A DNA stretch of 64,000 bases from Dendrophyllia cribrosa (GCA_024195265.1 JAJLRJ010000002.1:45392252-45456251); one strand, 5' to 3'; positions 52,287-64,000 are shown, counted from the first letter of the stretch. Notes: generated by a model not told the origin, from the letters alone. Translations and numbers: made by a program.

Positions 52287-54852
52287 TTACTGCTGAGCTT
52301 TTGGAACCTCTTCAATGAAGATCCGGGACATTGAATGCCAACCGCTGTCCCCGTCAGCAAGCTTGTGGCCAGTGGTACACTTTCCAATCCAGAATCCCAC
52401 TCGCACCTTTCCCTTGTGAATGTTATTACAGTGACCTTCAATGTGCCGGTGACGGTGAAGATTGTGGAGTCTGCCTTTGTACATGTAGAATGCACCGTCA
52501 ATAGACCCAGGAGAGCTGCACTCAGCGCCATTAAATGTGAAATACCAGCGGCTACAGCAGTGGTCACAGCCAGAAATCCTGAGGTTACCAGCAAAGTAGA
52601 CATGGAGGGCAGTGTCTGTGTAGTTCTTCATGAAGTCGCAGTTCTAAATTTAATGTAAAGAAAAGTGAAAATTATAACGGCTGATCCGTGGCAAAGAAAG
52701 TTTTCATTTCAATGAAGATTCATAAACTGCAATGAAGTGATCAAGTTTGCAAAATTAATACTACTGTATGTTTCCCGGTGTAAAAGAAATGTTGTTCACT
52801 TACATATATGACTCCTGAATCTTTGTCGTCTTCTTTTTTCCAGGTGCACTCCTTCCAGTTCATGTGTGAAGACAGTCGAGTTGTTCCAATGTCGCCCTTG
52901 TCTCCTCGCTCTCCTTTTTGGCCGGTGGAACCCTGGATCCCACGTTCTCCCTTTGCTCCATTCTTTCCTGCAACACCACGTGGTCCCTGAAGTCCAGTCT
53001 TCCCCGGGCTACCCAGGTCTCCTTTGTTTCCGTCACGGCCAGGTGCCCCAGGAGCTCCTGGGACACATGTCATGTATGTCCACATCCCAGTTTGTCCGCC
53101 ATTACAGGATGGAAATGGCTGTAAAGGAGGCAAAATATTAATAATCATACCTTATTGTTGAATTGTTATCAACAGTTCTTCACATGATGTTTGTTACGTT
53201 GTTACGTTGTTTGTTACGTTGGGTTTCAAATGATGTTTGTTACGTTGGGTTTCAGGTGAGATAGCCTGTTCCAGGGGTTAAGATTGTGGGGCCGGGAACA
53301 GCTAAAACCAGCGCGCGAACAAGCAGGAGGGGAGACTGGGGATAGGGGTTCCTTGGCCTCTCTCTCTTTCGCGCCTGTCCCCTCCGTCAGCACTCGCGAT
53401 ATTTTTCCTTCAGTGCGTGCTGCCTGTACTTTGCTCCCCACTATCTGAACGTGTGGAACAGACTAGATGATAAATACGTTTAACTGTTTTCTTTAATTCG
53501 GCGAGTTTCAATTCGTAATTAGTTTCTCTAAAAGTTCTGTTATTTTCAGACTGACTTAATTTTGTGTTATTTGAGCCTATTTTAGTGTATTTTGGTAGCA
53601 ACCTTGAGCTTGAAATCAAGACTGAATAAATCAGTTCTGTTTCTAGAACTTTCCGCTAATCTAGTAATTTCATTACAAAGCTACATTTTGTAGCTTACTC
53701 CACTAACTACGATCATACTAAACATAAAAAAGAATGGAGCAGTTGCTATCACAGGGAGCCCAGGCTCACAACAGGAACTTTCAACGAAAAAGATATAAGG
53801 ATTTGTATGAGATTTATCGTAAGTTTCATAAAATACCAAAGTTATAAATAAACAGTGTACCTGCCTCATTTGTTTCTTCATAGCTATATGGATCTTAAGG
53901 TTACAGTGTACCTTCGGGGGTGTCTCCAGTATAACAGCTCTAGCGTCTTAAAATTACACTTAATATACCTAAACCCAGATATCAAATTAAAGCTTATAGA
54001 ACTGGCTATCTAAATATGGAAACCATTTGGTAATAAAATGAATTGTCGAATTTTTTACGACGTCTAAATTCGAACGTCCGAATCAGCTTTAAAACGCTAT
54101 AACTCAAAGCGATTATTGTATTTTGCTAATCTGATTTGTTTTCGGATTTCCGGACACGAAGCGCTAAAAAACCTTGTCGGCGATTTCCCATATTCAATTG
54201 CAGTGAAAAGTTACAGAGTATTTTCGAAAAAGGGAGAAAAAAAATTGGAGCGATCGCACGGAAATGGCTCTTGACGAAAAAGTTTTCGGAAATAAGAAAT
54301 TCGCCGAAACATTTTTGTTGATTATATGTAGCCTAGCTTCTGTCCAAATTTGAGGAAAATCGAACAAATTCCCTTTGAGTTGTAGCTCTTTAAAGTGTCC
54401 CCTACAAGCGAAAAATTAACTTTGAGAAAACAGCGCTTAAAAAAACAAATTGCTTCATAAACAAACTCCGCCCACAAAAGTTATACTGTCATTTCTCCGT
54501 CAATTTTCACTATTTTTCGATATTTTTTTTTGGATGAAAGTTTATTCCGTAAACTGTATTTTGACTCCAAAAAAAAAATTTCAATAAATTTTCGATCTGA
54601 CGGTACACTGTAACCTTAACGGCATTTTAGTGAGTTTGGTTTTTACTGGTTTGACTTCACCTAAGTCTTTGTGGACTCCTGTTGTAAGCCTGGGCTGCCC
54701 ATGGTACTATTTCAAAATAAAAATCTACTGACCTTGTTGTCACGTGGTTTGCTGCTACTGTTGTTATCAGACGCAGAGCACAAAGTGACAAGTGTTAAAA
54801 TCAGTACACATAACATGGTGGTCAGCGGAAAGTCCATAAGAGATTGCGCCAT
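52287..54852 (-). CDS. CTHRC1-like: CTHRC1-like secreted collagen-repeat protein U4
   Basis: Exon 1 (54733-54852) encodes MAQSLMDFPLTTMLCV and the rest of a signal peptide. Exon 2 (52804-53118) begins after CCTTTACAG with [13 protein letters not shown], followed by about 19 Gly-X-Y triplets (GAPGAPGRDGNKGDLG...) and [10 protein letters not shown], donor TAT|GTAAGTG. Exon 3 (52287-52643) encodes NCDFMKNYTDTALHV, a segment with CDHCCSRWYFTFNGAEC, and VGFWIGKCTTG, ending KAQQ. All splice sites are good and the frame is open, giving 264 residues. Intron 1 (1.6 kb) holds the MITE shared with U2 and a private TTAA-type MITE. It is closest to U2 and U5 in exon 3. Confidence 0.94.
53262..53465. mobile_element. 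MITE in U4 intron 1 (shared with U2)
   Basis: Ends are TAGCCTGTTCCAGGGGTTA and GAACGTGTGGAACAGACTA, at the same site as 23622-23826. Just outside, GATGTTTGTTACGTTGGGTT is repeated at 53187-53255. Confidence 0.8.
53899..54615. mobile_element. 717-bp TTAA-type MITE in U4 intron 1
   Basis: GGTTACAGTGTACC and GGTACACTGTAACC are exact inverted ends, flanked by TTAA (53895-53898 and 54616-54619). U2 carries the empty site CTTCTTAACGGCATTTTAG at about 25838-25856. The interior has no transposase. It inserted after U2 and U4 separated. Confidence 0.92.
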
Positions 54853-57800
54853 CGATATCGTTTAACTAATGTAAAAATAAAAACAGAAAATAAGGTTATA
54901 AATCATCCTGCTAAATTAATAATCATGTTTAATTATGGTTATCGATTTCTTTTGCTGTTGGTTTTGCTTGGAAGAGAAGAATCATTTTACCAAACAAGTT
55001 AAATGTTTGCTAATAATAACAAGATGGAATCGTTGTTACATGTATGTATCAGATCAGTTGTATTGTATAGAGGTCAACAATATAGAATTTGCGTTTTTTT
55101 CTTAATGGCGCCGAATCCAATGGAAGCAAGAAAAAGCTGTGCAATTTTCATTCTATTTCAAACAAGAAGAAACAAAGTTGTGGTCAATTGATAATTATCT
55201 TCATGAAAAGAAAATGAGTTAACCTCATCGACAATCAGTTTGTAAAATCAATTAAAAAAGTTCACCTACCTTCCTTCTTTAACTGTGGAAGCAAAATGAT
55301 AACTTTTGGTTATAGTTACCGTCTATTTATCTCTCTCGTGATGAAGACTTGACAACTTTCATGTTAAAACAAGTTTGCAAGCTCGGCATACGTGGAAATC
55401 TTAAAAAAATACGTCGAGCATTTTAATTGGCTGTCTCGTTTCGAAATTAAGTTCAAGAACATGAAAAAGACTTGTTCTGTGATGTCAACAATGTTCACGT
55501 CAAAACAGGTTCAATTCGTGATCACGTGATTTGTCATGTGATTACAGACTTGCCGAACACGCTACATTGAGTAGCATAGCTGTCTATGTCCAGATGGGTG
55601 AAAATATAACAAAGCTCGCTGAAGACCGAAAAAAAAAATATCTGTGGTTGCTAATTAATTAATTAATTATCTAGAGCTTGGACTCCTAAGGTCTTTTTTC
55701 AATGTTAAAGAATAATCTGTTCTACTTGTACATTCTTCGTTGAATTTAAAAGATGTTGGAAGTTCAAAGAGCGTGAAGATCAGGATAACACTTAATTTGA
55801 AGTGTTCGATGTATTAAATACTTCATAACATTTTCTGTTTGTGGACACATTGTCCCTTGTTTCTTAAACTTCCATTACCAATAGACTGGCACGATTTTGT
55901 TTAGCTTTCGTAACTAAGATTATTGATATGCCTGGTCAAATTTAAAATTCAGTAAGTTAAAATAATTGCTCACTCGTGTAAAAAGAGGTTCTCCGAGTTT
56001 ATTCAGAACTTTTTATTCAAAAGTTGGCTTTAATGACAATTAATCGGACATATCCTGAGTTATATGCACATTAATGATCGACAAAAATATAAACTAATAC
56101 TGAACTGTCTCGATCATTGAAAAGTGTTTTGCTGTAATATAGATTCGATTGAAACTCGCGCGCCTGCTTTGCTACCTTAGTTTGCTTCTTTATAACTAAA
56201 TCAGAATAATTCACGACTAAGTTAGAATATTACATACGCAAACCATTTAGCTCGTAAGAGGCACACTACACTATAACGCTAGGAGACATTTTGTATCTCG
56301 AAATACGAGTTTTGAACACGGCGATGGGAGAACATTCAGTAGTTCCATTTTCTTGGAAGCTTGATTTGATAATGACAAAACCCGTTGTGGTTTTCTATTA
56401 CTCATGGGTATGATGCACTTCTTTTTGTAAATATTAATGCCTTTTTTGATTTAAATCAATCATTTCAATCGCTTTGGTTGTTTATAGATTAATTTTTACC
56501 CGTCAATTTGCGATATTTGTCCGCTTGTGCAATGTATTTACTCTACCGAGCTAATTTAAAACATCTAACATCTAAATTAAATAAGTTAAATCAGTCTTAC
56601 CTCTATAATAATTTAGCTCTTTAGTTGTCTGTCCTGATTTAAAACGAAAATCTTAACGATAGACAAAAGAAAGGATCGTTATTCGGTTAAACAAAAAAAA
56701 TATATATATATAGTAAAGAATCCAAAACAAATATTGTATACTCACACTTTTGGGTCTGTTTAGAACTGAAAAAAAGATAACTTACTTGTTTGCCATAATT
56801 CGCCTCATTTGATTTAGAATAGCAAGATTCTCGTTGGAACAAGTTTGGAAAAAGCATAAATGTATTTATTTCTTTTTTCTTTCAAGCAATGCTATTCGCT
56901 AAAATATATGGTTGCTTAGTGGCCGATCTCTTCAATGGAATGACGTCTTTTATTTCTGATTTCCTTTGAATGATTCCTTCCTGTAACAGTGCGAGAGTCA
57001 TTAACAATATACCGAATACTTCTAAATTAAATGAAAACATAATATAAATGGCTTTAAGTTTTAGGAAGCGGGAATGATGATTTTTTTTTTCTCGCTTCTA
57101 AGGAATTTCTCGTATCACGGATCAGGCTCGACCTTACTTACAGTTGTGAAAGTCACGTGAGTGGCAAATGTAGGAGATGACAACAGACCGATCTTTCTTC
57201 AGCCCAAATTAGTCGATAAACAGTCTGTAATAATATCAAAGCCAGAGCAATTGATAATTTTAAAGAAATAAAATAAAATGCAAAATAAATTATAAAATAA
57301 ATAAAATAAAACAACATAAATTTGATTTTGTTCAGTTTCTTGTTCCTCCAAAAAACTTGACTTGTAAATTCACTTAGTTCATTACTCCATCGTTCAATAA
57401 TTCAATCTTGCCATCTGTACTGTGAAGCTGAATTGCATTTTAATTCGATCGTAAAGTTTGACTTTCCCTGTATTTCAGATTGTTATGTAATCAGAAAATA
57501 ATACATCTAATTTTAATATTTTTTATTTTAGATTTAGATATGGATCCTCACTATGTTGAGGCTTTTAGATTTTTGTACTAGATTAGATTTTCACTTTTCA
57601 TTTCATATAATGCGCATTTCGTTATATTTCACATGTTAATTTGCGCCAACAGGTATACATTCCTTTATTTTCATGCCGTAATTCACAATTAATATTCTAG
57701 ATGATTGTAACATTTTTATCACGCCGCCTTCTGGTTTTTATTCCACTCCAAACTGATGATGGGAGCTTCATCTGTAACATATCTTTGAAATTGAAACTGA

Positions 57801-59170
57801 ACTGTTTTCACTTTTCTTAAGCGCGGTTTAGTTGTGGATTTACCTTAGTTTTCTCGGTGGCAACAAAAACCTTTCATTTTTCCCCAAGAATGAAATTCAA
57901 TAAGAAACAATATACAAAACAGTCTTCAAATTTAAAGATATATACTTTAAAAAAAGTACAAGAAAAAACACAGTCTTTTCCCGCGATTAGATGCACATTT
58001 TCGCAATATGGTAATTTGTTCAACTTATTCTGTCATTTTGCCTGTTTTGTATCACTATATGGCACGTTCAAGTTTAAGTGAGTGTAAAGAAATCGAGAAT
58101 TAAGTCTCGGTTACCGAAAAATTCTTGATTCGGGTGATTCTAGATACAGCAGTATTTGTACCCACCTCAAGTAACCATTGTAACTTTCTCAGTGATCACT
58201 GATGGTGCTGAGTCTGTTGGTGCGTGCTGTGAATTAATCACTAAAATCCAAATCAGCAACTACGAAAAAAGAAAACACAAAAGGATTAACGATCAACGCG
58301 ATCAGCACTAAAGAGCAACAAGAATATATTTACGACTATTTAAGTAAACAATGGTTTATGTTGAATAGTCACTTAGATTTTGGTTCATAGGCACATTTGC
58401 ATGTTGCTCAGTTTTTAGTGCTTATTATTTCAAAAAGAAAAATGAAGATTTGGAATATAGTCCATTTTTTATTCTTATTAGAAGAAAGTGACGCGATCTG
58501 TTCACTAACTGCAAACTGTTTTTTTATTGACTAATTTGACTAATTATATTAAGTGAATGGTTATATGTTTTGTGACTGAACCTATACATGGCCGGCCTGC
58601 CCTGTAGATTCGTTATTACGGTGACTGTAAATCGCCAGAGCAATGTGATGTGACTGACAGGCTAAAATTGAAGCGACAAAACTCGAGATACCAGATCGAT
58701 GGTGAGTTACTTCGCAGTTCGCGCTGGGTTATTAAAACGAAATAATGATAAACTTGAATTTGGTCTAGCTATGAATTTCATTTCCGCACACTGACAAACG
58801 TTCGTCATAAAGAGCACTCTTACCTCAAGGCTGGCAAAACTCTCGTTACCGTTACTACAAAGTATTTTTGAGAATCAATACCGGTGCCACTCCACAGAAA
58901 ATCACCATTTAATTATTTGATAATTTTTATTCTTTTGGTTCATGTTCTGTCCAGTTTGCTACTGAATGTCAGATTGACAATTGTTCATCGTTGACATTTC
59001 AGTAAACTTCGGTGATAGTTCATCCATCTTATATCCAATAGAAATGCAGACTTTCGTTTCTGTGTGTTTCCAAAACAAATGAAATTTGCCTTCTTTTAAA
59101 ATTACTGTTACAATGTTCAACAATAAAGTTTGTTTAGTATCGCAATCTTCTCGTTCAGTTTTTGAACTTA
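54853..59170 (-). other. Conserved 5' flank of U4
   Basis: It is homologous to the U1 and U3 flanks throughout. The donor-like CTTACCTCTATAATAA (exon end 56601 on the minus strand) is retained, whereas the DENLVIL frame is interrupted by a stop. The stretch at 55000-55190 (replacing the 45490-45590 counterpart) is locally rearranged. No gene is recognised. Confidence 0.45.
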
Positions 59171-59446
59171 CAGTGGAACCCCGTTATTATGATCCACTAT
59201 AGCTAAAGAGCATAAATATTTGGTCGTAGAATTAACGGAATGAAGTAAATTATCATACAAATCCCTTTTACATCAACTTGCCGTAAAACACTGTAAATTG
59301 AGCCATTATAACAAGAAAGGAAAATGTATCATGATACAATATAAGTGTTACTAAAATATATTCGTTGTTTGTTAATTTTCTTTAGCATTATACATTATAC
59401 ATTTTTAGCATTATACATATAAAAAGGTTGTTTTACGGGGTAACTG
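59171..59446. mobile_element. Pogo/Tc1-like MITE in the U4 flank
   Basis: It starts CAGTGGAACCCCGTTATTAT and ends TTTACGGGGTAACTG, nearly identical to the U3 copy. Confidence 0.65.
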
Positions 59447-60197
59447 AACAAAATATCGCATTCCAAATGGTGGGTGTTGAAACCCTTAACGGGATTTGAC
59501 ACAAGAACATGATTGAGCTTTTGTTCGGGCCGCAAAAAAGTGACCGTGAGTTGTCTTAGAGCGCTATAAGTTTTTAGTCACTGCATGCACCCTATGTTGT
59601 ACTTAGTTTCCAAAGACGAATGTTTTATTCGAGATAAACAAAATCTCAGTCTTCTTGGGACAACATAGATGTTTGATTCTATGTTTTATGAAAGCAATGA
59701 GACAGCCTTTTCGATCCAGGAACGAGTTTTCATAATCCGCGCGTATGCTGCTAAATAAATCTGTATTCACCACTCATGAATCGCTGAGTGACGGGGGAGA
59801 GTTTTAATTGTGAATTCAAAACTTACACGATACTAAACAGAAGACTATGTTCATCGAATTTGAGGAATCCGATGTAGATGTGTTAGAAACCGTGCAATTA
59901 AAAACAGTCGAAGTTCGCCAAAAAAAATAATTATAAAATCTTCCTTCTAATACCGTAAGTTTCAGTTAACAAATATTAGAAAATTCACTCCCTCGCGCGC
60001 CCCGTCCTTTCTTGCGCTCATGATATTTTCATGCGCCTGCTACGCAGGCTAAATTGTACCGAAATTATTTGATACTAGATTTCCATACAAACACTCTACT
60101 TGGCGGCATGCTTATGTTTGCACTGATTACCCATGATCCTATAATACGCGCGAAATTGATCCAAGCACATGGGATGCTCTGCGCTTGGTGCCCGGAG
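59447..60197. other. U4-U5 spacer, first part, no gene
   Basis: It matches 49770-50527 and contains TTTCTTGCGCTCATGATATT and ACTCTACTTGGCGGCATGC. Short frames here run through shared non-coding spacer. Confidence 0.6.
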
Positions 60198-60201
60198 CTT
60201 T

Positions 60202-61487
60202 ATATGATGCCCGATCATTCTCGTCCCCAGAGCCTTCGTTTCGTTTGGTCAGCGGAAAAAACGAAGAGCTCTGGTAACAGTGCCTTCCGGATGTCGTAAA
60301 ATCCACGACATCCGTTAGCGCATGCCTAATACATTAATGTACTATTGCGCTTGCTCAATGCGAAAAACCGGAAATAAAAAACCTTTCGTGTGTGCATTCT
60401 CGTCCCCAGAGCCCTCGTTTCGTTTGGTTGAGCTCTGGAGACGAGAATGTTGTGTGTGTGGAATGGCGTTCGAAAGGACTCTACAAGACTTAAAAATTAC
60501 AGGAAAAAAGAAAAAGGAAAGAAGAAAAGCTTTACGTGCTGCTGTTGTTTAGAGGAAAGATTGTCTTTGTATTTTGCCTACTGGTTTTAGAAATTCCTCG
60601 ATAAGTCAACCGATTTCTTTCGTTTGGGAGCTGTGTATTTATCGTTTCGCCACTGAACGCTATCATATCCGACCAAATCAGTTCATGGGACAGCTAAGTT
60701 TGTTGATGGACACGCTGTGGTCATTCATTAGGCTTATTTCATCGAACAGTGGTAAGAAATATCGAGGAATTTTTGTTTTGCATTCGTTTCATGTTATTTT
60801 AATTGGGCGTCGAGTGACCTTCGTTTCCCTAGATTTGTATTTCAAGTTGTAGCAAAGAGTACTACCTAATAAAGAAAATATAACTTGCTTACGAGAGTGC
60901 TGACAGCGTTGTTGTTGTTATTTAAAATGGGTAACCTAGTAGTAATATTTCTTTTCACTCTTGGGCTTTCTTCAGGATTTCTGCCTCTCCTTTAATTAAT
61001 ACTCGTCCCTGTTGCCGCTCATAGCTTCATCTTCCAAGCCACATACTGATTATTTTCGGAAACGAATCGCTCATATTTAGCGACAATCAGGCGGATCCCG
61101 TTATACTTTGAAATTTAGCAGCCGTATCTTTACCTGCTAAACCAAACAAAACTGAGTGAAATTCAACCGGAAGTAAAACCTTATGCGTAGAGGCGTAAAA
61201 TTTTTTACCTTGTTGCGCATTCATTTTTAAACGGCTAATCAAAAAATTCAAATTTTTGTCCGTTACCAGAGCTACACGAGACGCAATTTAAAAAAAAAAC
61301 CGTGGAGCTCTGGTGACGAGAATGATGTCCGATATATTTATAAGCTACATTGTACATTGTACACCTCCATTGTATTAGGTTGAAATTATGTATTCTAAAA
61401 TATTTTATGCCATTGTATTCTATTGTATTGTCGTTCTTTTGTGTTCTAATATTCTATTGTTTTAACAAAAGAAAATATATCGGGCAT
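60202..61487. mobile_element. Host MITE-like element carrying a nested insertion
   Basis: The left end ATGCCCGAT, continued after the nested element as ATATATTTATAAG, is the inverse of the right end AAAATATATCGGGCAT. Removing the nested element leaves about 180 bp of AT-rich DNA between these termini. The spacer at 50527 shows the site without any insertion. Confidence 0.6.
60216..61324. mobile_element. 1.1-kb MITE nested in the host element
   Basis: Ends are CATTCTCGTCCCCAGAGC and GAGCTCTGGTGACGAGAATG. A 9-bp target repeat flanks it with one mismatch: ATGCCCGAT (60207-60215) and ATGTCCGAT (61325-61333). Nine bases fits Mutator-like elements. A 55-bp fold-back with the same termini lies inside at 60395-60449. 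A frame at 60574-60852 shows no known domain. Confidence 0.75.
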
Positions 61488-61491
61488 GGTA

Positions 61492-61674
61492 TAGACCTGT
61501 TTCATAATGGCGGCCGATTTATTTATTCTTTTATATGTATGCTAATTGGCCTCACTGGCCTCATTTTAGAGTAAAAATGCTTTTGAATTTTGCACATGTT
61601 ACTGAGGCCAGTGAGGCTAATTAACATACATATAAAAGAATAAATAAATCGGCCGCCATTATGAAAGAGGTCTA
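61492..61674. mobile_element. Mariner-type MITE with about 73-bp TIRs
   Basis: TAGACCTGTTTCATAATGGC and GCCATTATGAAAGAGGTCTA begin long inverted arms that run through CGGCCGATTTATTTATTC to TGGCCTCA. TA flanks each side, as in Tc1/mariner insertions. The central unpaired part is about 35 bp. Confidence 0.85.
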
Positions 61675-61679
61675 TATGG

Positions 61680-62499
61680 GGCTTGGTGCTGGAGCCAGGA
61701 TCTGCACGCCTTTTTTCTCTTTTTTTGCCCAGGGGACAAGAACACGGTAAGCATTCTTACGGGTCTTGGATATCCGGGAACTTTGTTTTGTTATTTTCCA
61801 GGACTTGCGTTTTATGCTGCCGACCCTGCATAGCCTATACCTTCAAACGACAAACTATATTTGGCGTGTGTCTAGAATTTTGAGGGCTACCGTGATTGTC
61901 TGTTCAAAGTGATTTGGTCACTGAAATAAAGTAATATAATAATTATTATTTTATTTCATCGGCTGAGAAAGAGTGCAAACCCAGGTGTCGCTATTTCGGA
62001 GCATGCGTGCTAGATTTCTTTGGCAATCAGAGTATCCACAAAACCTCCTAACGGTTTGTTGCAGTTAATTTTTTATTTCAGGTAATTTTTGTTTTTCCTT
62101 TGTTTCAAATTCATAAGCATATATTAACATACCCAAAAACAATGGAAAAATAAAAATTACCTGAGATACAAAATTAACTACAACACGGTTAAAGCCCAAA
62201 GTCCATTCGCGACATTTTTACCAAGTAACAATATGTACATAAAATGCGAATGACTATGTAGCACTTAAATTGAAAAAAACATTATAACCGTTTGATAAAC
62301 GACGAAGATAGTGCGCATAGTCACTTATTTGGAGTGTGGTATTTCAAAAAGGTTTTCGAGCGTGTTATCTCCATCATTAAGCAAAAAGTTTTCATGTAAC
62401 GATCCCTGGTGTACGTATGGTTTAAAAAGAGAGGGATCGCGGATCCGAAGAAGGTCGTTTCCAGACTTCAGAGCGTAACTTAAAGTTTGCGCTGTGTTA
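61680..62499. other. U4-U5 spacer, second part, no gene
   Basis: It continues the spacer homology with 50528-51240. At 62055-62180 there is an inverted pair (TTGCAGTTAATTTTTTATTTC near the left, GAAATTAACTACAAC-like at the right) that looks like another small fold-back element absent from the U3-U4 spacer. Confidence 0.55.
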
Positions 62500-62960
62500 T
62501 CAGTTTTGAGACTGTGGATGAAATCCTAAAGTGTTACTATTCAAACGAAAGCTTAAGCCAATGAGCATTTCTTTCCTATATTTCTTTTTCTAATGCCGTA
62601 CAAGGCGGTTGCAACTTTTGAGTCCGGCTGTGGATGGAATCCTAAGATGCGGTGATTCAAATGAAAGCTATTGAGCAGTACTTTCGTGTGGTGCTGTTTA
62701 TGATGCTGTCCCAGGTGGTTGTAACTTTTGGGTCATTCTGCATGTACCGGTATCCATGGTCTTCTATTGTTTGTGAGGTATTGTATTTTTGGTCTTGCTT
62801 TGCATTTGTATTGTTGTCGTTCTTTGTTCCTTTTGTTTTACGTAATGTGTGCTCCGGTACATGCAGAATCTACCTAACTTTTGAAGTGTGGCTATTCAAA
62901 CGAAATCTAGAGTGAGCAGTACTTTCCTGTGGTCAACTGAACTTTTCATGAGTGAGTCTG
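62500..62960. repeat. About 105-bp spacer tandem repeat
   Basis: Units contain GTGGATGAAATCCTAAAG, AAAGCTATTGAGCAGTA and CTGTTTATGATGCTGT. They correspond to 21074-21420 and 51240-51500. A long plus-strand frame across it is repeat-derived. Confidence 0.7.
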
Positions 62961-63583
62961 CAGATGAAATCCTTAAGTATAATTATATATTCAAACAAAA
63001 GGTAAGCAGTGTTCTTATTGTACCGTTTCTATAAATAAAACTCACTTATACATGGCCTGGTTTTGAAAAAGAGGTTGAAAACAACTCGAAAATGACCTAA
63101 AACTGTTACTAATCAACTAAGACAGACTTTATACGAAATTTGTGAGTACCGAATAAACAACTCGAAAGCCAATTTGACAAAATGTTTTGTTAATATGCGA
63201 ACTATTTTTAACCTTTTTTAGGCTGATTTTAAGCAACAACTGCGGTACTGGAAGAAGTGGAAACGGGGAGTGTCTTATAAACGCAGGAAATGCTTGACTG
63301 TTTTTTTTCAAAACCAAGTTTTTTTTTGGTACGATTCAAGACAGAAATATGAGGGCGAGTCAAATTTTAGGAGGCAAATACCATTCAACTGAATATTTCG
63401 CCAAAAAAAGAGAACCATTTGATAATTTTCCTGGACTTTATTGTTAAACCGCTGCAGAATGATTTGCAAACCGTAAGTATGCACAAATCTGAAGCAACAG
63501 TGCTTTTCTACGTAATTACTGCTATTTTAAAGGTTTTTTTATTCTAAACGGCTTTTTAGAAAGTGCAGTCAGTTGAGAAGCGC
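62961..63583. other. Array-specific 3' flank of U5
   Basis: GGCCTGGTTTTGAAAAAGAG and GAGAACCATTTGATAATTTT match the blocks before U2 and U4 exon 3. No separate gene is seen. Confidence 0.6.
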
Positions 63584-63940
63584 TTACTGCGGAGCTTTTG
63601 GCACCTCTTCAATGAAGATCCGGGACATTGAATGCCAACCGGTGTACGCGTCAGCAAGCTTGTTGCCAGAGGTACACTTTCCAACCCAGAATCCCACTCG
63701 CACCTTTCCCTTGTGAATGTTAGCACAGTGACCTTCAATGTGCCGGTGATGGTGAAGATTGTGGAGTCTGCCTTTGTTCATGTAGAATGCACCGTCAATA
63801 GGCCCAGGAGAGCTGCACTCGGCGCCATTAAAGGTGAAATACCAGCGGCTACAGCAGTCGTCACAGTTGTAAATCCTGAGGTTACCAGCAAAGTAGACAT
63901 GGAGGGCAGTGTCTGTGTAGTTCTTCATGAAGTCGCAGTT
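63584..63940 (-). CDS. CTHRC1-like: CTHRC1-like protein U5, C-terminal exon only (gene continues beyond the window)
   Basis: Exon 3 encodes NCDFMKNYTDTALHVYFAG, then CDDCCSRWYFTFNGAECSSPG, GHCANIHKGKVRVGFWVGK and SRIFIEEVPKAPQ, ending in TAA at the CGCTTACTG site. The acceptor ACATGCAG is intact and the frame is open. The last residues are APQ instead of AQQ. The collagen and signal exons should lie to the right of 64000. It is most similar to U4. Confidence 0.9.
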   Translation of the reverse strand, partial: NCDFMKNYTDTALHVYFAGNLRIYNCDDCCSRWYFTFNGAECSSPGPIDGAFYMNKGRLHNLHHHRHIEGHCANIHKGKVRVGFWVGKCTSGNKLADAYTGWHSMSRIFIEEVPKAPQ

Positions 63941-64000
63941 CTGCATGTAATGTAAAGGGGAGGATCATTTCAATGAAGAGTCATACTTTTAATGATGTGA

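Noticed and set aside
62652..62915. Hydrophobic 87-codon ORF as a membrane protein
   Set aside because: It lies across the spacer tandem repeat, and homologous spacers at 21.2 and 51.3 kb do not keep the frame.

Overview
The window looks like nuclear DNA of a cnidarian, most likely a stony coral or another anthozoan. It is AT-rich and intron-bearing and is crowded with short inverted-repeat transposons. It also carries Penelope-like, CR1/L2-like and tyrosine-recombinase retroelement remains. I saw no rRNA or free-standing tRNA gene, no CRISPR array and no bacterial-style operon. The species assignment is inference.

The only recognisable host gene family is a tandem array of secreted collagen-triple-helix-repeat-containing (CTHRC1-like) genes, all on the minus strand: U1 (7291-8631, frameshifted), U2 (22659-26071), U3 (43996-45330), U4 (52287-54852) and U5 (from 63584, running off the right edge). 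Each complete copy has three coding exons joined at phase 0: a 40-codon signal-peptide exon, a 105-codon exon with about 19 Gly-X-Y triplets, and a 119-121-codon C-terminal exon. Relics of further copies lie at 3541-4105, 40264-40828 and 14870-15110. Intron 1 separates two subfamilies: U1 and U3 have a short intron 1, while U2 and U4 share a MITE in it.

About 13 kb (1-13622) recurs at 37059-50279 in direct orientation, nearly identical over most of its length. Both copies carry, in order: a fragment of a Crypton-type tyrosine-recombinase (DUF3504/KIAA1958-like) gene, about 118-bp tandem repeats, a CTHRC1 relic, a Penelope-like element and a type-A CTHRC1 gene. The right end of the second copy (from about 48.0 kb) shares derived indels with the flank of U4 rather than with the first copy, which points to gene conversion or unequal crossing-over in the array.

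The accessory DNA between units holds the less usual objects. At 15286-20052 is a 4.77-kb element with about 450-bp terminal inverted repeats that contains a three-exon ubiquitin-specific-protease fragment, a tRNA-like SINE, a nested MITE and very long G/C homopolymers. At 28103-32531 is a truncated DIRS/Ngaro-like retroelement with an SGNH-hydrolase ORF, a gag-like ORF with a 15-bp minisatellite, and an RT-RNase H ORF. At 23914-25467 a retroposon sits in U2 intron 1, and at 26228-27072 a 5'-truncated LINE lies in the U2 flank. At 60202-61674 are nested MITEs. Inter-unit spacers share about 105-bp tandem repeats that could promote unequal exchange.

The array as a whole would supply several diverged CTHRC1-like secreted proteins. 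In vertebrates this family acts in the extracellular matrix and in Wnt/planar-cell-polarity signalling; its role here is inference. Coordinates of exons come from reading splice consensus and from agreement between paralogues.
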